From Lachnospiraceae bacterium (GTDB lineage: Bacteria; Bacillota; Clostridia; Lachnospirales; Lachnospiraceae): a DNA stretch of 64,000 nt. Shown piece by piece: positions 62,842-64,000 of this stretch. The notes beneath the pieces were generated by a model, which worked only from the letters and a program-made list of their open reading frames with translations, did not search any database and had not been told where the DNA came from. The position numbers were made by a program, and so were the translations under genes. The stretch spans positions 1 to 64,000 of the forward strand of contig JAGBNK010000008.1 in the NCBI GenBank assembly GCA_017634455.1, in the 5' to 3' direction. Each line of letters begins with the position of its first letter. Position 1 is the stretch's first letter.

Positions 62842-64000
62842 TTATGCTGTCACCATTCCCACTGAACTTAATGCTACATCTGAGTCAATCTCGTTATATG
62901 ATATTACTACCAAATCCTTCACAAAGTCCTCAGACATTTTCTTAAAGTACATACGCACTATAGGCGATGTAATTACAATTGGGATTTTTCCCAACTCCTC
63001 CATCTTGGCAATCTGCTCATTCAAGCTTTCCATGATTGCATTTATTCTCTCAGGATCAAGTGTAAGATATGCACCCTGCTCAGTCTGCTTTACAGAGCCC
63101 ATAATCTCCTGCTCAATCTTTGGATCTAAAGTTATACAAGTGTTCTGTGCATTTGGCTCGAAGTATCTGCTTGATATAGCTCTCTTCAATCCTTGTCTCG
63201 CATACTCTGTCAGCACATCTGTATCTCTGGTTGTGGAAGCATGATCAGCCAGCACTTCAAATATTGAAAGCAAATCTCTGATAGATACTCCCTCTGCCAA
63301 TAGATTCTGAAGTACTTTCTGAATCTCGCCAAGTCCCAGAAGCTTCGGTGTAAGCTCGTCAACCAAAGCTGGATTAGTCTCCTTGAGATTGTTAACCAGG
63401 TTCTGTACATCCTGACGAGTAAGTAATTCTGAAATATGTCTACGGATAACCTCTGTCAAATGAGTTGCAATAATTGATGGTGGATCAACTACTGTATAAC
63501 CTAAACTCTCAGCCCTCTCCCTCTGAGCATCTGTAATCCACAGTGCCGGCAAATCAAAGGATGGCTCTCGAGTTTCAATACCTGTTATCTCTTCCTCAAC
63601 ATATCCAGGGTTCATTGCCATATAGTGGTCAAACATAATCTCACCGGCAGCAACCTGTATGCCCTTTATCTTGATAATATACTGATTCGGATTCAGCTGG
63701 ATATTATCTCGAAGACGAATAATAGGAACAACTGTACCAAGTTCCAGAGCAATCTGTCTCCTAATCATAACTACACGATCCAGCAAATCTCCACCCTGAT
63801 TTACATCAGCAAGTGGGATGATTCCGTAACCAAATTCTAATTCAATAGGATCAACCTGTAAGAGAGAAACCACATTTTCCGGTCTTCTAATCTCCTCTGC
63901 CTCAGATTCCTCTGCAGCAACTTCCTCCTCTATGGTCTCCTCTCCAATTGTCTTGTCCATGGAGTAACCTGCTATGATAAATACTGCTGCAAAAGCCAGG
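62842..64000 (-). CDS. flhA: Flagellar export apparatus protein FlhA (C-terminal part)
   Basis: The reading frame is open through the window edge, so the 5' part is missing. The visible 386 residues comprise the end of a membrane helix (LAFAAVFIIAGYS), an acidic linker and the whole cytoplasmic domain: LELGTVVPIIRLRDN, YIIKIKGIQVAAGEI, VIATHLTEVIRRHISELLTRQDVQ and LVVISYNEI near the end. It is the nonameric ring that docks export substrates. An internal ATG at 63960 is not the start. Confidence 0.95.
   Translation of the reverse strand, partial: LAFAAVFIIAGYSMDKTIGEETIEEEVAAEESEAEEIRRPENVVSLLQVDPIELEFGYGIIPLADVNQGGDLLDRVVMIRRQIALELGTVVPIIRLRDNIQLNPNQYIIKIKGIQVAAGEIMFDHYMAMNPGYVEEEITGIETREPSFDLPALWITDAQRERAESLGYTVVDPPSIIATHLTEVIRRHISELLTRQDVQNLVNNLKETNPALVDELTPKLLGLGEIQKVLQNLLAEGVSIRDLLSIFEVLADHASTTRDTDVLTEYARQGLKRAISSRYFEPNAQNTCITLDPKIEQEIMGSVKQTEQGAYLTLDPERINAIMESLNEQIAKMEELGKIPIVITSPIVRMYFKKMSEDFVKDLVVISYNEIDSDVALSSVGMVTA

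Noticed and set aside
63960..63960. ATG at 63960 as the start of a 372-residue protein
   Set aside because: The frame stays open to the window edge and encodes a membrane helix of FlhA; the gene is simply truncated by the window.
1..64000. CRISPR arrays, transposases, prophage or toxin-antitoxin genes
   Set aside because: None found; gene content is core chromosome and base composition looks even across the window.

Overview
The window is a stretch of a low-GC Firmicutes chromosome, most likely an anaerobic, motile member of the Lachnospiraceae (Butyrivibrio/Pseudobutyrivibrio/Roseburia-like). This rests on PolC-type replicase, a B. subtilis-like fla/che gene order with CheC, CheD and a WhiG/FliA-type sigma factor, the non-mevalonate isoprenoid genes, a sodium-pump decarboxylase operon with a separate biotin carrier, and strong AGGAGG ribosome sites throughout. 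Genus assignment is inference. There are no insertion sequences, phage genes, CRISPR arrays or rRNA genes. Apart from the first gene (a YprB-like nuclease on +), all genes lie on the minus strand, so transcription runs from high to low coordinates. Every gap above 300 bases is accounted for; the only one (28352-28670) holds the infC leader, its promoter and a terminator.

Layout in transcription order. (1) 64000-50506: distal fla/che operon: flhA (cut by the window edge), flhF, flhG, a PilZ c-di-GMP brake, cheB, cheA, cheW, cheC, cheD, a small membrane protein, sigD/fliA, fapA and three poorly known genes, one SwrB-like. (2) 50431-34893: rpsB-tsf, an inserted block apbE/deacetylase/bactofilin, then pyrH-frr-uppS-cdsA-dxr-rseP-ispG-polC. 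(3) pheA. (4) Polyphosphate cluster ppx(HD)-ppk-HAD. (5) A 73-residue unknown protein behind a candidate NrdR operator. (6) infC-rpmI-rplT with an attenuator leader and an ATT start codon. (7) galE. (8) tRNA-Glu followed by rimP-nusA-ylxR-ylxQ-infB-rbfA-nrnA-truB-ribF, an NlpC/P60 hydrolase with a candidate WalR site, rpsO and pnp. (9) scpA-scpB, also behind a candidate NrdR operator. (10) A five-gene biotin-dependent operon with two different carboxyltransferases, biotin carrier, OadB and a lipoprotein-type OadG. (11) RpiR regulator, FAD oxidoreductase, cmk, ispH, ribosomal S1-like protein and an isolated cheR.

Most genes are core functions; the most interesting material is regulatory: two promoters that share a similar palindrome matching the NrdR box (scpA and the small unknown gene), a WalR direct repeat at a cell-wall hydrolase, a large imperfect hairpin ahead of pnp that resembles in position the RNase III target controlling E. 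coli pnp, and a compact terminator/antiterminator upstream of infC. Among proteins, the carboxyltransferase operon that looks like a propionibacterial transcarboxylase joined to a sodium pump, the OadG-lipoprotein fusion, and a CheB receiver with Asp-His instead of Asp-Asp stand out. I did not find a clearly new defence or mobile system; the best candidates for something undescribed are the NrdR-linked small gene and the hybrid carboxyltransferase complex.
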